A stretch of DNA of 64,000 nucleotides, from the NCBI GenBank assembly GCA_013286495.1, contig JABDFQ010000006.1, positions 21,995 through 85,994 of the forward strand, read 5' to 3'. How positions within the stretch are numbered: the first letter of the stretch is position 1; every line of letters begins with the position of its first letter. This DNA is from Gammaproteobacteria bacterium (GTDB lineage Bacteria > Pseudomonadota > Gammaproteobacteria > DSM-16500). The position numbers were made by a program, and so were the translations under genes. A model generated the notes under the pieces. It did no database searches. It saw only the letters and a program-made list of their open reading frames with translations, and was not told the origin of the DNA. Shown piece by piece: positions 37,241 through 47,900 of the stretch.

Positions 37241-37661
37241 GCAAAATCAGGCAGGCATGGGATTAATTGAAACCTTGCTGATTTTATTATTTGTAACGAT
37301 TGGCGTGGTGGCATTGGTGACTTATCAACATCAGCTTTCTGCCGATACCAATAATGCGCGACAACAATTTGATGCGGTCATTCTCGCCAATAAACAAATG
37401 GAAACGCTGCGCGATTTTTCTGTGCTCAATACCACGAATGGTTATACCGCTTATAGTGATATTGGCTCAGGCACATCGAGCGCAACTGTTGGCAATACAG
37501 CTTTTTCCATCGCCTGGACTACTGTTACGAATACAACTCCCAATTACAAAACCGTCACAGTCACTGTGTCATGGACAGATCGATTTGGTACCAGTCGTTC
37601 CGTGCAAATTAATTCGCAAATAGCAGGTTATGATCCAGCAAGTAGTGCAGCTATCAAATAA
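37221..37661 (+). CDS. pilV: Minor pilin PilV
   Basis: The 146-residue prepilin has the leader MANMCRKQNQAG, then MGLIETLLILLFVTIGVVALVTYQ with Glu5, as in PilV. ANKQMETLRDF and a strand-rich C-terminal domain (TVTVSWTDRFGTSRSVQINSQ) agree. It overlaps pilW and is followed 12 bases later by the DUF4124 gene. pilX and pilY1 are not found after it. Confidence 0.85.
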   Translation: MANMCRKQNQAGMGLIETLLILLFVTIGVVALVTYQHQLSADTNNARQQFDAVILANKQMETLRDFSVLNTTNGYTAYSDIGSGTSSATVGNTAFSIAWTTVTNTTPNYKTVTVTVSWTDRFGTSRSVQINSQIAGYDPASSAAIK

Positions 37662-37673
37662 CAGGAAGCAAAG

Positions 37674-38234
37674 ATGAAATATTTATTATCGCTTTTACTT
37701 TTTTTATTTCCACTTGCCTGTCAGGCAGATATTTACAAAACCATCGATGCCAACGGGAATGTTACTTACAGCGATAGACCGAGTGCCAATGCCACTGTCA
37801 TCTCCTTGCCAAAAGCCAATACGACTTCTGCAACACCAACAGCCACTCCTCCATCCTCATCAGAAGCACAAAGCACGACTTCTGAAGAGGTTGCCTCAGC
37901 ACTTTCCGGTGATAAAAAAGATGGACGCAAACCCTATACCAAATTTGCCATTGCATCGCCGGCTGATCAGGAAAGCATTCAAAATCAACCGATATTAAAT
38001 GTTTCCCTGGAAGTGGAACCAACATTACAAGCAGGTGATGTCATACAGGTTTATGTTGATGGCGCACCGATGGGCAATGCTTCGCATGCAACTGAATTTA
38101 ATCTCACGATACCTTATCGCGGTACGCATATTCTTTCGGCCATATTATTCGATAAGGACATGCATGTAATGGCGAAGAGTAATAGCATTACGATTTATGT
38201 GCATCAGGCACATCTCGGTTCACCTGCGTCGTAG
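37674..38234 (+). CDS. Secreted DUF4124-domain protein linked to minor pilins
   Basis: The 186-residue protein has a signal peptide (MKYLLSLLLFLFPLACQA), a DUF4124 segment (DIYKTIDANGNVTYSDRPS), a Ser/Thr/Pro-rich linker (about 45-90), and a C-terminal Ig-like strand region (FAIASPADQESIQNQPILNV, QVYVDGAPMG). DUF4124 proteins are periplasmic and of unclear role, but they frequently stand in pilus or secretion operons. It replaces the usual pilX-pilY1-pilE end of this gene set. Confidence 0.75.
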   Translation: MKYLLSLLLFLFPLACQADIYKTIDANGNVTYSDRPSANATVISLPKANTTSATPTATPPSSSEAQSTTSEEVASALSGDKKDGRKPYTKFAIASPADQESIQNQPILNVSLEVEPTLQAGDVIQVYVDGAPMGNASHATEFNLTIPYRGTHILSAILFDKDMHVMAKSNSITIYVHQAHLGSPAS

Positions 38235-38267
38235 TGATGGGTGTCAAGCGTAACAGAAGCCGTGATC

Positions 38268-38345
38268 CGTAAACGTTTGCGTTACCGTTACCGTCTTTTA
38301 CCTTCTCAAAGATAAAAACCGGTAACGGTAACGCAAACGTTTACG
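38268..38345. repeat. 26-bp perfect inverted repeat between convergent genes
   Basis: Arms 38268-38293 and 38320-38345 are exact reverse complements, each with two head-to-tail GTTACC units preceded by CGTAAACGTTTGC. The loop is 26 bases. It lies between the DUF4124 and aconitase stops and may act as a terminator in both directions, although it has no true T-run. Confidence 0.75.
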
Positions 38346-38374
38346 TTTACGAAAAAGACCTCTGCAAGACCCAC

Positions 38375-41209
38375 TCACAATAAACTCCTCAGCACATGCT
38401 GCAGAATCCCACCATTGCGGTAATAATCGATCTCATTGGCGGTATCAATCCTTGAGCGCAAAGTAATTTCTTCCGTCGTGCGATTATCACGATAAATAAT
38501 CGCCCTGATTTGCATGCGTGGTTTCATGTCAGCAGATAAATCAAGAATATCGATACGCTCTGCACCATTAAGCGCCAGTGTCTTGCGTGTCATGCCTTCC
38601 ATAAATTCCAGCGGCAAAATGCCCATGCCTATCAAATTGGAGCGATGAATACGCTCGAAACTTTCTGCAATGACTGCCGCCACACCTTGCAATTTTGGCC
38701 CTTTCGCTGCCCAGTCGCGGGATGAACCCGTACCATATTCCTTGCCCGCAATCACGATTAGCGGAATATCTTCCTGCTTATAACGCATGGCAGCATCATA
38801 AATCGGCAGGATTTCCTCGCTGGGAAAATGTTTGGTAAACCCACCTTCCACAGATGGCACCATTTCATTGCGGATACGAATATTGGCAAACGTGCCGCGC
38901 ATCATCACTTCATGATTGCCACGTCTTGAACCATAGGAATTAAAATCCGGTGGCGCAATTCCCTTCGATTGCAAATATTTTCCGGCTGGACTATCTGCCT
39001 TGATCGAACCTGCAGGTGAGATATGATCAGTCGTAATACTATCGCCAAATAATGCGAGAATCCTGGCTTTCTCAATATTAGTAACAGGCGGCGGTGTCAT
39101 TTCCATGCCATCAAAAAACGGTGGATGCTGAATATAAGTGGACGTATTTTGCCAAATATACGTTTGCGATTCTGGAATTTCCATTCGGCGCCAATCTTCT
39201 GATCCGGAAAAAATTCGTTCATACGTTTCGTTAAACATCGCGCGCGTAATCTTCTGAACTTCCTGCGCAATCTCGGCATTAGTCGGCCATAAATCCTTTA
39301 AATAAACCGGTTGGCCATTTTTATCCTGACCAACGGCATCTTTTTCGAGATTGATGACAGTCGTTCCAGTTAATGCAAACATGACGACCAATGGCGGTGA
39401 GGCCAGCCAGTTTGCTTTCACTAATGGATGAATACGTCCTTCAAAATTGCGATTGCCGGACAAAACAGCGGAAACCAGCAAATCATTTTGTGTAACAACT
39501 TTTTCGACTGCATCAGGCAAAGGCCCTGAATTACCAATACAAGTCGTACAACCATAACCCACCAGATTAAATCCCAACTCATCGAGATGCTGTTGTAAAC
39601 CCGTTGCTTCGAGATAACGCGTTACCACTTGTGAGCCAGGTGCAAATGATGTTTTCACCCATGGTTTACGTTGCAAGCCTTTTTCCCGCGCTTTTTTCGC
39701 CACTAACCCAGCTGCCACCAGCACATCAGGATTGGAAGTATTGGTGCAGCTGGTGATCGCTGCAATCACGACATCACCATGTTTTAATTCATCACCACTT
39801 TCGGTTTTATAAACTTTGCCACGCTCTTCGGTGCGTTTGCTTTCCTGCAGCAATTTATCAAATGCGGCTGATAAATCTGCCAATTTCACCTGGTCCTGTG
39901 GTCGTTTTGGTCCTGCCATGCAAGGTTGAATGGAAGATAAATCGAGAGATACAACATCCGTAAACACAGGCTCAACATGCGTGGCATCATGCCACAAGTC
40001 TTGTGCCTTGGCGTACGCTTCCACCAGTAAGACTTGTTCTTCATCGCGTCCGCTCAAGCGTAAATAATTCAATGTCTCTTCATCTATCGGGAAAAAGCCG
40101 CAGGTTGCACCATATTCAGGCGCCATATTGCCAATGGTGGCACGATCAGCGATGGATAATGTTCGTAATCCTTCGCCAAAAAATTCCACGAATTTGCCAA
40201 CAACGCCATGCTTGCGCAAGATATTGGTCACTTCCAGCACCAGATCCGTGGCTGTAACACCTTCCTGCAATTTACCTGTCAATTTCACGCCAATGACTTC
40301 CGGTATCAACATGGAAATTGGCTGACCGAGCATGGCAGCTTCTGCTTCTATTCCTCCCACTCCCCAGCCAAGCACGCCTAATCCATTAATCATGGTGGTA
40401 TGACTATCTGTGCCAACCAGCGTGTCTGGAAATACCCATTTTCTTCCATCCATTTCCTGTGACCAGACTACTTTGGCCAGATATTCCAGATTGACCTGAT
40501 GGCAAATACCTGTATCTGGCGGCACCACACGGAAATTTTTGAAAGCATGCTGACCCCAGCGCAAAAATTCATAGCGTTCATAATTACGCTCCATTTCCAT
40601 TCTGGCATTTACTGCAAACGCATCTTTCACAATAAACTGATCGACTTGTATGGAGTGATCAATAATCAAATCCACACTGGATAAAGGATTGATCATTTCA
40701 GGATTGCCACCTAATTTTTCAATCGCGGCACGCATGGCAGCAAGATCAACAACAGCTGGCACACCAGTAAAATCCTGCATGAGCACGCGTGCGGGGCGAT
40801 AGGCAATTTCACGGTCGGATGTTTTATGATTGAGCCAATCCACCATGGCGGTAATATCATCCATTGTGACCGTACGGTCATCCAGATTGCGTAATAAATT
40901 TTCGAACAGGATTTTCAGGGTGAATGGCAATAAGGACAGATTTTTTAAACCTGCGGCTTCGGCAGCAGGCAAACTGAAAAAATGATATTTGTTTCCATTG
41001 ATATTTAATTCCTGCTGGATGTCTTGCCTGAAAGAAGGTGTGAGATCCAATCGTGGCAGCTCATGATGTTTGCGACTTTCCTGTTCGCCGGTTGCCCAGG
41101 ATGGCGGATCACTTGCTGGAAAAGAATCGCGGGATGTTTCATCAATTAAGGCTTGCGAAGAATTGTGTTTACCAGTGAGATATGCCATCCATTTTTTTAT
41201 AATTCCCAT
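38375..41209 (-). CDS. acnA: Aconitate hydratase A with N-terminal extension
   Basis: The 944-residue iron-sulphur enzyme isomerises citrate to isocitrate in the TCA cycle. Cluster cysteines are visible in TSCTNTSNPDV and YGCTTCIGNSGPL. Other family blocks are DSHTTMINGLGVLGWGVGGIEAEA and GTGSSRDWAAKGP. Canonical AcnA would begin near residue 65 (QQELNINGNKYHFFSLPA). Before that lie about 60 extra residues with the motif DETSRDSFPASDPPSW, otherwise seen in small stand-alone proteins. The ATG at 41209 is chosen because GGAG lies five bases upstream; a further 34-codon extension would overlap sixA. It follows sixA by 26 bases. Confidence 0.92.
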   Translation of the reverse strand: MGIIKKWMAYLTGKHNSSQALIDETSRDSFPASDPPSWATGEQESRKHHELPRLDLTPSFRQDIQQELNINGNKYHFFSLPAAEAAGLKNLSLLPFTLKILFENLLRNLDDRTVTMDDITAMVDWLNHKTSDREIAYRPARVLMQDFTGVPAVVDLAAMRAAIEKLGGNPEMINPLSSVDLIIDHSIQVDQFIVKDAFAVNARMEMERNYERYEFLRWGQHAFKNFRVVPPDTGICHQVNLEYLAKVVWSQEMDGRKWVFPDTLVGTDSHTTMINGLGVLGWGVGGIEAEAAMLGQPISMLIPEVIGVKLTGKLQEGVTATDLVLEVTNILRKHGVVGKFVEFFGEGLRTLSIADRATIGNMAPEYGATCGFFPIDEETLNYLRLSGRDEEQVLLVEAYAKAQDLWHDATHVEPVFTDVVSLDLSSIQPCMAGPKRPQDQVKLADLSAAFDKLLQESKRTEERGKVYKTESGDELKHGDVVIAAITSCTNTSNPDVLVAAGLVAKKAREKGLQRKPWVKTSFAPGSQVVTRYLEATGLQQHLDELGFNLVGYGCTTCIGNSGPLPDAVEKVVTQNDLLVSAVLSGNRNFEGRIHPLVKANWLASPPLVVMFALTGTTVINLEKDAVGQDKNGQPVYLKDLWPTNAEIAQEVQKITRAMFNETYERIFSGSEDWRRMEIPESQTYIWQNTSTYIQHPPFFDGMEMTPPPVTNIEKARILALFGDSITTDHISPAGSIKADSPAGKYLQSKGIAPPDFNSYGSRRGNHEVMMRGTFANIRIRNEMVPSVEGGFTKHFPSEEILPIYDAAMRYKQEDIPLIVIAGKEYGTGSSRDWAAKGPKLQGVAAVIAESFERIHRSNLIGMGILPLEFMEGMTRKTLALNGAERIDILDLSADMKPRMQIRAIIYRDNRTTEEITLRSRIDTANEIDYYRNGGILQHVLRSLL

Positions 41210-41235
41210 TGCTGCTCCATATATATATTTTTTAT

Positions 41236-41706
41236 CTAGCGTAGATACCACATGTCTGGTGTCAACATCCAATCCATCACCCAATGTGTCTTGTCGATTT
41301 GACTGAGGCAAACCAGACTGCCGGTTGCAAAATTTATCAGTTCGCGGTTTTCATCACCAATCAGTAAATGTGAAGTTAATTTACTCATGAAAGGCAAGTG
41401 ACCGACAACTACCATATCATCATCTGAATGCTGTATTTCCGCTGTCACTCTGTCTATATCATCATCAGGTTCAAGTCCTTCATGATATGCCGCTGCTTTT
41501 TTTGCAGTAAATGCTGCAGCAAGAATGCCGGCAGTTTGCTGAGCGCGATTTTTGCTACTATGCCAGATGCTGGCTACGGAAAGATTTAACGGTTTAAGCC
41601 AGTTTGTAATCGCAAGGACATCATTCATTCCCTTTTCTGAAAGTACATCCATGTTTTGTATGGGATCGAGCGTATAATCCCCGTGTCTTGCCAGATAAAG
41701 CTTCAT
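41236..41706 (-). CDS. sixA: Phosphohistidine phosphatase SixA-like
   Basis: The 156-residue histidine-phosphatase superfamily protein begins MKLYLARHGDYT with the RHG catalytic motif; the second catalytic His lies in MVVVGHLPFMSKL. SixA removes phosphate from histidine in HPt domains or NPr-type phosphocarriers. The ATG at 41706 has GGAAG nearby, whereas a longer frame starts with TTG. Twenty-six bases separate it from aconitase, so they may be co-transcribed. Confidence 0.82.
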   Translation of the reverse strand: MKLYLARHGDYTLDPIQNMDVLSEKGMNDVLAITNWLKPLNLSVASIWHSSKNRAQQTAGILAAAFTAKKAAAYHEGLEPDDDIDRVTAEIQHSDDDMVVVGHLPFMSKLTSHLLIGDENRELINFATGSLVCLSQIDKTHWVMDWMLTPDMWYLR

Positions 41707-41822
41707 AATTTCTTCCATCAATCCATTTTACCAATCCACAAAACTACACGGATTTCTCTTGCAAATACAGTCAATATTTGCATAATTACCTGCTTTGAAT
41801 TTATTTGGCGGAGATTATCTTG

Positions 41823-42866
41823 ATGGGAAAAACCAAGACAGAATTATTGTCCACAGAAGTAAAGCATCTCGATATTAAAAAAATCGATTTCATCAGCATG
41901 ATTGAACAGATGCAGGATACGGCGTTTCAGGCGAGGAATCTCGCACGTGCTGCAAAAATTTATGATCAGATGTTGAAAGACGACTGTGGAATCATTTTAT
42001 GTCTTGCAGGTTCACTCATCAGTGCAGGCTTGAAAAAAATCATCATTGATCTCATCGACAGCAACATGATCGATGCCATTGTTTCTACTGGCGCCAATAT
42101 CGTTGACCAGGATTTCTTTGAAGCATTAGGTTTCAAACATTATCAGGGCTCACAGCATCTGGATGATACCGCCTTGCAGGAAATGGCGATTGACCGAATT
42201 TATGACACACTGATTGATGAAGATCATTTGCGTATTTGTGATGACACCATTTGCCAGATTGCCAATACCTTACCCGCACGTCCTTATTCTTCACGTGAAT
42301 TTATTATCGAAATGGGTAAATATCTCGAAAAACACGCCAAAAATAAAAACTCCATCGTATTACATGCCTATCAAAAAGACATTCCGATTTTTGTTCCTGC
42401 CTTCAGTGATTGCAGCGCAGGTTTTGGTCTGGTGATGCACCAGGTAGAACGTCCTGATAATCATCTCAGCATTGATTCCGTAAAAGATTTCCGCGAATTG
42501 ACTGAACTCAAAATCAAGGCAGGCGAAACAGGTTTATTAATGATGGGTGGTGGTGTGCCAAAAAATTTCGCGCAGGATGTCGTCGTGGCCGCTGAATTAC
42601 TGGGTGCTGATGTACCATTACACAAATACGCCATTCAGGTAACCGTTGCAGATGAACGTGATGGTGCATTATCCGGCTCTACCTTGCGTGAAGCTTGTTC
42701 CTGGGGCAAGGTTTCTGTCGTGCATGAACAAATGGTATTTTGCGAAGCCACCATCGCCCTTCCCATGATTGCAGGTTATGCCTATAACAAAGGTGCATGG
42801 CAATCACGCGCGGCACGTGCTTATAACAAAATGTTTTCGGCGACCAAACAGCGCGAAACAGCGTAA
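41823..42866 (+). CDS. Deoxyhypusine synthase-like enzyme (possible homospermidine synthase)
   Basis: The 347-residue enzyme belongs to the deoxyhypusine synthase family, which uses NAD and moves the aminobutyl group of spermidine. Visible parts: LAGSLISAGLKKIIIDLI, STGANIVDQD, VPAFSDCSAGFGLVMHQ, LMMGGGVPKNF, and SGSTLREACSWGKV with the catalytic Lys. Bacteria lack eIF5A, so such homologues are thought to make homospermidine or other polyamines, and the adjacent arginine decarboxylase agrees with that. The ATG at 41823 follows GGCGGAG by nine bases; the longer frame starts at a TTG. Confidence 0.8.
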   Translation: MGKTKTELLSTEVKHLDIKKIDFISMIEQMQDTAFQARNLARAAKIYDQMLKDDCGIILCLAGSLISAGLKKIIIDLIDSNMIDAIVSTGANIVDQDFFEALGFKHYQGSQHLDDTALQEMAIDRIYDTLIDEDHLRICDDTICQIANTLPARPYSSREFIIEMGKYLEKHAKNKNSIVLHAYQKDIPIFVPAFSDCSAGFGLVMHQVERPDNHLSIDSVKDFRELTELKIKAGETGLLMMGGGVPKNFAQDVVVAAELLGADVPLHKYAIQVTVADERDGALSGSTLREACSWGKVSVVHEQMVFCEATIALPMIAGYAYNKGAWQSRAARAYNKMFSATKQRETA

Positions 42867-42893
42867 GCGCATAAATCCTGATGAGGTATTTCC

Positions 42894-44786
42894 ATGGCTG
42901 AATGGTCTATTCAACAAGCCCGTGAGTTGTATCACGTTACACAATGGAGTGATGGTTTTGTTGATGTCAGTGAAAATGGCACCTTGCGCGTACAACCCAA
43001 TGGCATGAATGATGCGAGCAGCATTGATTTGCATGAACTGGCTGCACGCATTCATCAATCCGGTATCAGCTTTCCTGTGTTATTACGTTTCACTGATATT
43101 TTGCGCAATCGTATTCAAACGTTAAATGATGCTTTTACACAAGCGATTAAAAGCCATGATTATCAGGGTAAATATCTGAGCGCTTATCCCATCAAGGTAA
43201 ATCAGCAACGTCATGTCGTGGAATCCATTTTGCAAAATGGCAAAGCACCTGTTGGTCTTGAAACAGGCAGCAAGCCAGAATTACTTGCAGCACTTGGCAT
43301 GTCGCCCAAAGATATGCCGGTGATTATTTGTAATGGTTACAAGGATCGTGAATATATTCGTCTCGCCTTGATTGGTCAGCGTTTAGGACATACGGTTTAC
43401 ATTATTCTGGAAAAATTTTCTGAACTCAGTATTGCACTGGAAGAAGCAGAAAAATTAAATGTTGAACCCTGTCTTGGTGTACGCGTACGTTTAACCTCCG
43501 TAGGTGCTGGCAAATGGCAGGAATCTGGCGGAGAAAAATCGAAGTTTGGTTTTTCTGCACCGCAATTATTACAAGTCGTTGAAACCTTGCGTTCGAGAAA
43601 TCGTTTACATTTATTACGCGTGCTGCATTTTTTTATGGGATCGCAGTTAGCGAATATTGCTGACATTCAGCGCGGCATGCATGAAGGTGTGCGTTATTAT
43701 GAAACCTTGCGCAAATTAGGCGCTCCAATTGATACCATCGATGTCGGAGGTGGTTTGGGTATTGATTATGAAGGCACACGTTCCCGCAGTTTTTGTTCGA
43801 TGAATTACAGCATTCAGGAATATGCAAATAATGTGGTGTATACCATTTCAGATATTTGCAATGAACATGATTTACCGCATCCACAAATTGTGACTGAATC
43901 TGGACGTGCGATTACTGCGCATCATGCGATGATGATCACCAATATTATTTCCAGCGAACCGCCTTGTGAAATCACATTATTAAGTCCACCGGAAGAAGAA
44001 CAAGCATCCATCCTGCATGAATTCTGGCATAGCTATATTCATCTCTCGGAAAAAACTGCGCTGGAAAGTTATCACGATGCCTGTCACTGGATGTCAGAAA
44101 TCAACACCATGTACATACATGGTTTGATGGATTTGAAAGAACGTGCGTATGCTGAACAAATTTATTATGCGACGTGTCTGAAATTACGTGATGACATATT
44201 AAAACCATCGATTCGTGCGCATCGTGAAATCATTGATGAATTAAATGAAAAACTCGCGCATAAATTCGTCTGTAATTTTTCGCTGTTTCAATCCTTGCCG
44301 GATGCGTGGGCGATCAATCAGGTATTCCCGATTATTCCGTTATCAGGTTTAAATCAGCAACCGACATTGCGTGGTATTTTGCATGATATTACGTGTGATT
44401 CAGATGGTCGCATTGATACGTATGTTAATAATTATGGACTTGAAAGCACGCTGCCATTAATGCCACATCAGCCTGATCAGCCCTATTTACTCGGTATTTT
44501 CCTTGTCGGTGCATATCAGGAAATTCTTGGTGATATGCATAACCTCTTTGGTGATACCCATTCCATTCATGTTGAATTGCAAGCAGATGGCAGTTATCAG
44601 TTAACCAATGCAATGGATGGTGATACGGTTGCCTGTTCATTGCGTTACGTTGATTTCAATGCAGATGAATTACTGGAATCGTATCGACAACAATTAAATG
44701 CCGTGCAATTAACGCCAGTGGAATGTGAAACTTTCCTGAATGATTTATCGACGGGGTTGAGAGGCTATACGTATTTTGAGGAATAA
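42894..44786 (+). CDS. speA: Biosynthetic arginine decarboxylase SpeA
   Basis: The 630-residue PLP enzyme converts arginine to agmatine. The fold III decarboxylase pattern is visible: AYPIKVNQQRHVVES with the PLP Lys, GLETGSKPELLAAL, FFMGSQLANI, IDVGGGLGIDYEGT, and ESGRAITAHHA. The catalytic Cys region appears near CDSDGRID. The length equals that of E. coli SpeA. AGG lies seven bases before the ATG, and the gene follows the deoxyhypusine-synthase-like gene by 27 bases, so they form a polyamine operon. Confidence 0.92.
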   Translation: MAEWSIQQARELYHVTQWSDGFVDVSENGTLRVQPNGMNDASSIDLHELAARIHQSGISFPVLLRFTDILRNRIQTLNDAFTQAIKSHDYQGKYLSAYPIKVNQQRHVVESILQNGKAPVGLETGSKPELLAALGMSPKDMPVIICNGYKDREYIRLALIGQRLGHTVYIILEKFSELSIALEEAEKLNVEPCLGVRVRLTSVGAGKWQESGGEKSKFGFSAPQLLQVVETLRSRNRLHLLRVLHFFMGSQLANIADIQRGMHEGVRYYETLRKLGAPIDTIDVGGGLGIDYEGTRSRSFCSMNYSIQEYANNVVYTISDICNEHDLPHPQIVTESGRAITAHHAMMITNIISSEPPCEITLLSPPEEEQASILHEFWHSYIHLSEKTALESYHDACHWMSEINTMYIHGLMDLKERAYAEQIYYATCLKLRDDILKPSIRAHREIIDELNEKLAHKFVCNFSLFQSLPDAWAINQVFPIIPLSGLNQQPTLRGILHDITCDSDGRIDTYVNNYGLESTLPLMPHQPDQPYLLGIFLVGAYQEILGDMHNLFGDTHSIHVELQADGSYQLTNAMDGDTVACSLRYVDFNADELLESYRQQLNAVQLTPVECETFLNDLSTGLRGYTYFEE

Positions 44787-44859
44787 CGCAAGAAAGCCTT
44801 CTCCCTTAGGGGAAAGGTGCCAACAGGCGGATGGGGGAATAAGAAGCTTTCTCGCATCC

Positions 44860-44892
44860 ATTAAGAAAACATTAATTAAATAAAAATATAAT
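44860..44892 (+). promoter_or_regulatory. PmrA-like box and -10 element
   Basis: ATTAAGAAA (44860-44868), two bases, then ATTAATTAA (44871-44879) repeat TTAA with an 11-base period. A perfect TATAAT follows at 44887-44892, 15 bases after the second TTAA begins. This is in front of the 1285-residue repeat protein and resembles the PmrA sites of Legionella and Coxiella effectors. The preceding stretch 44800-44840 holds a degenerate GC-rich dispersed repeat. Confidence 0.55.
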
Positions 44893-44946
44893 AACCAAAC
44901 TTTCTAAAAATCATAATTAATAACAACAAATGAGGATAACTTTCTT

Positions 44947-47900
44947 ATGCTTAGCCAATTTCATCGCGATGCCATCGATTATGCAGTCAATGATATGCTT
45001 GAATTATTTTTTGAGTTACCACCAGAAAATGCAATTGCTGCATTAGCGACGCTAACCACGGTGCCGATGATGGGTGAAGCAGAAAGAGAATATCCTGCAT
45101 TACCTGAACTATTTCACGATCCCGTCTACGAAAAGGTACAAACCCAGCTTAAGTTGTTGTGCGAAATCATGTATAACCGTCAACCGCAAGACAAGGTTAA
45201 ATACACTGATGATCAAGCCGATGACACGAATCATGGAAAATTTGGTTTGAGAACAGTTGGAAAGGAAACTGTAACAGCACAAGCTGTTCATCAGTATATG
45301 CGGTATAAATTTGCGCTTACTGCTGGTACGGTTGCAACATTTGAATCCACGATTAATAGCATCAGTAACAAAAACAGGGAACCATTTCATAAATTTCTTT
45401 ATTACAAATATTTAACTCAATGGGTACGGCAATCTTCAGGAGAACCGATACCAAATGATATGAAAACTATTATCAGGAATGCTGCTATCAAAATGGCCGA
45501 AGCTGCACTTGCTGACAAGAGCTTTGCTCCCTTTCAACCTTTCATGCAAATGAAAGGCTTGTCCACTAAGAACGAAGAAACATTAATGTCCATTAATAGT
45601 GAAGAAATAATAAATTCCCTGTATTCAATGTCACCCAACTTATACGAGCCTGTTATGGCACCTTGTATTGAGAAATTGTTTTACAACAAATTGGACAAAT
45701 TGAAAGACGATTCTTATCCGGCCGTGCAAAAAAAATTGCAGGATCAACTCAACAATGCTGGCGGAAAATTTTTGAATCTTGAAAATGTATGTCTTGATTT
45801 CATGGCAGTAGCAAAAGCAAACGAAGCTTTACTTTCATATAAGGAAATCATTCGATCACACGATGAGATGCTAATTGATAATGTCAGCGCACTTTGTCGG
45901 AAGTATGTCAAACATCTGCAGAATAACGATGCAGAGAAACAGCTACCACTGGAAGATGTGGATGCTGATGCAGTCAAGCAATTTCTTGTGCAAGCAGATG
46001 AATTTGCCAATGAGAAAAAATTAAATGACTGGATTAGCAACTTCTTCGCTGCGTATTTTGCATCGAAATGGGAGGATCGTGAAAGCCTGGAGACAAAAAT
46101 ATTTAATCTGGTATTAAACCAGGACAAACTGTTTATCGTCAATGATCAGTGGCTAGGGAAAATCATCCAGGAAAATTTCAATATTGAGGACAACGAAGTT
46201 GCAATCACGCTCACACCCTACCATGTCAATCGGATATTGTTGCATGCACTGACTACACCGGTTGAAAAGTGGTCTCATGCTTATCATGATATTTTTGCTG
46301 AGATACTTAATCTTTTAAATGATGCTAATAATTCTCTTTATACAACACAAGCACTCAAACGCGATTCCTATCCTCAAAAACTTCTGGGACAATTGAACTG
46401 GCTAAATCATGTGTACGAGGTGCAAATCAATAATAATGGAGAAACAGAAGAGCAACCTTTATCGGCATTCCCCATGCTGTATTACACAGAGCAGGCTAGT
46501 GATTTTGGTCAGTTACTTAACCACTTTTCTCCCGAACAAATTAATATAGTTTGTAACATCCTGAAGGAAAAACTGCCTCAAATCGTCAAGAGCAGCAAAG
46601 ATTTTAACCATTTACTTTATTTTCTTCCAACTGCGAAAAGAAGTGCTATTTATGAAATTTTCAAAGAAAAACTGCCAAGTATGATCTATACCGTCGACGA
46701 TTTTCGCTATGTAATTACATATCTTACTCCCGACGAAATTACCACCTTTTGTAACATCTTTAAGGACAAACTGCCTGGCATCATCCAGAACATGGGTGAC
46801 TTTATTAGGCTACCCAATCACCTTACTGCCGAACAAATTACTGCCCTTTGCAACAGCTTCAAACTGACTGGCATCATCAACAATATTAAGGATCTTAAGA
46901 ATCTGTTTCGTATTCATTCCCTTCCAGTCGGGAAAAAGAATGCTATTTATGCAAGTTTCAATAACAAACTGCCAGATATAATTAGCAGCGTACTTATGAA
47001 ACTTTCTGCCAAAGAAATTACAATCTTTTACAACAAGCACTGGTTCAAACTATCAGGCATCATTAAAGATACTGTGAGTCTTAGAGAGCTACTTTCACGC
47101 CTTTCCGCCCAACAAATTACAGCTTTTTGTAGTGATTTCACGGACAAACTGCCTGGCATTATCAAAAACATCGATGACCTTAATAAGGTACTTGTGTATC
47201 TTTCCACTCATCAAGGAACTGCTTTATACGAAATTTTTAAAGACAAATTGCCGGATATAATCAAAAATCCCAGGGATATCGTCAATGCACTTTATTATCT
47301 TTCCCCAGAACAAATTATTGCCGTTTGCAACATCAAGGATGGTCGGGATCTTGGAAAAATACTTTCATACCTTTCTCCCGAACAAATTATCCCTTTTTCC
47401 AACAGCTGCAAGAACAAACTGCCTGACATCCTGAAGAACATTAATGACTTCAATATAGTATTTGTATCCCTTTCCACTGAGCAGATTACTGCTTTTTGTA
47501 ACAGCAGTTTCAAAGATAAACTGTCTGGGCTCATTAATAACATTAATGATCTTGACACAGTATTTACGCAAAACTTTCTTTCCATTCGTCAAAGAAAGGC
47601 CGTTTACGAAAGTTTCAGAAACGAACTGCCAAGTATATTTGGACGAGTACTTATGCATCTCTTCCCCTGGGAAATTGCTTCTGCTTATATCAGCTTCAAG
47701 TACAAACTGCCTGGCTTCATCAGGAATATCAATGACTTTAATATGATGCTTAAGCCCCTGTCCACCAATCAAACAAATACAGTTTATAAATGTTTCAAAA
47801 TTGAAATACCAGATATGATTAATAACGCCAAAGATTTTAGTGATGCATGCAAGTACCTTTCTCCTTCGCGGATTGTTGACCTTTGTAGTAGCTTCAAGAA

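Noticed and set aside
45744..46142. 132-residue minus-strand frame within the repeat protein gene
   Set aside because: Ser-rich antisense shadow without ribosome binding site.
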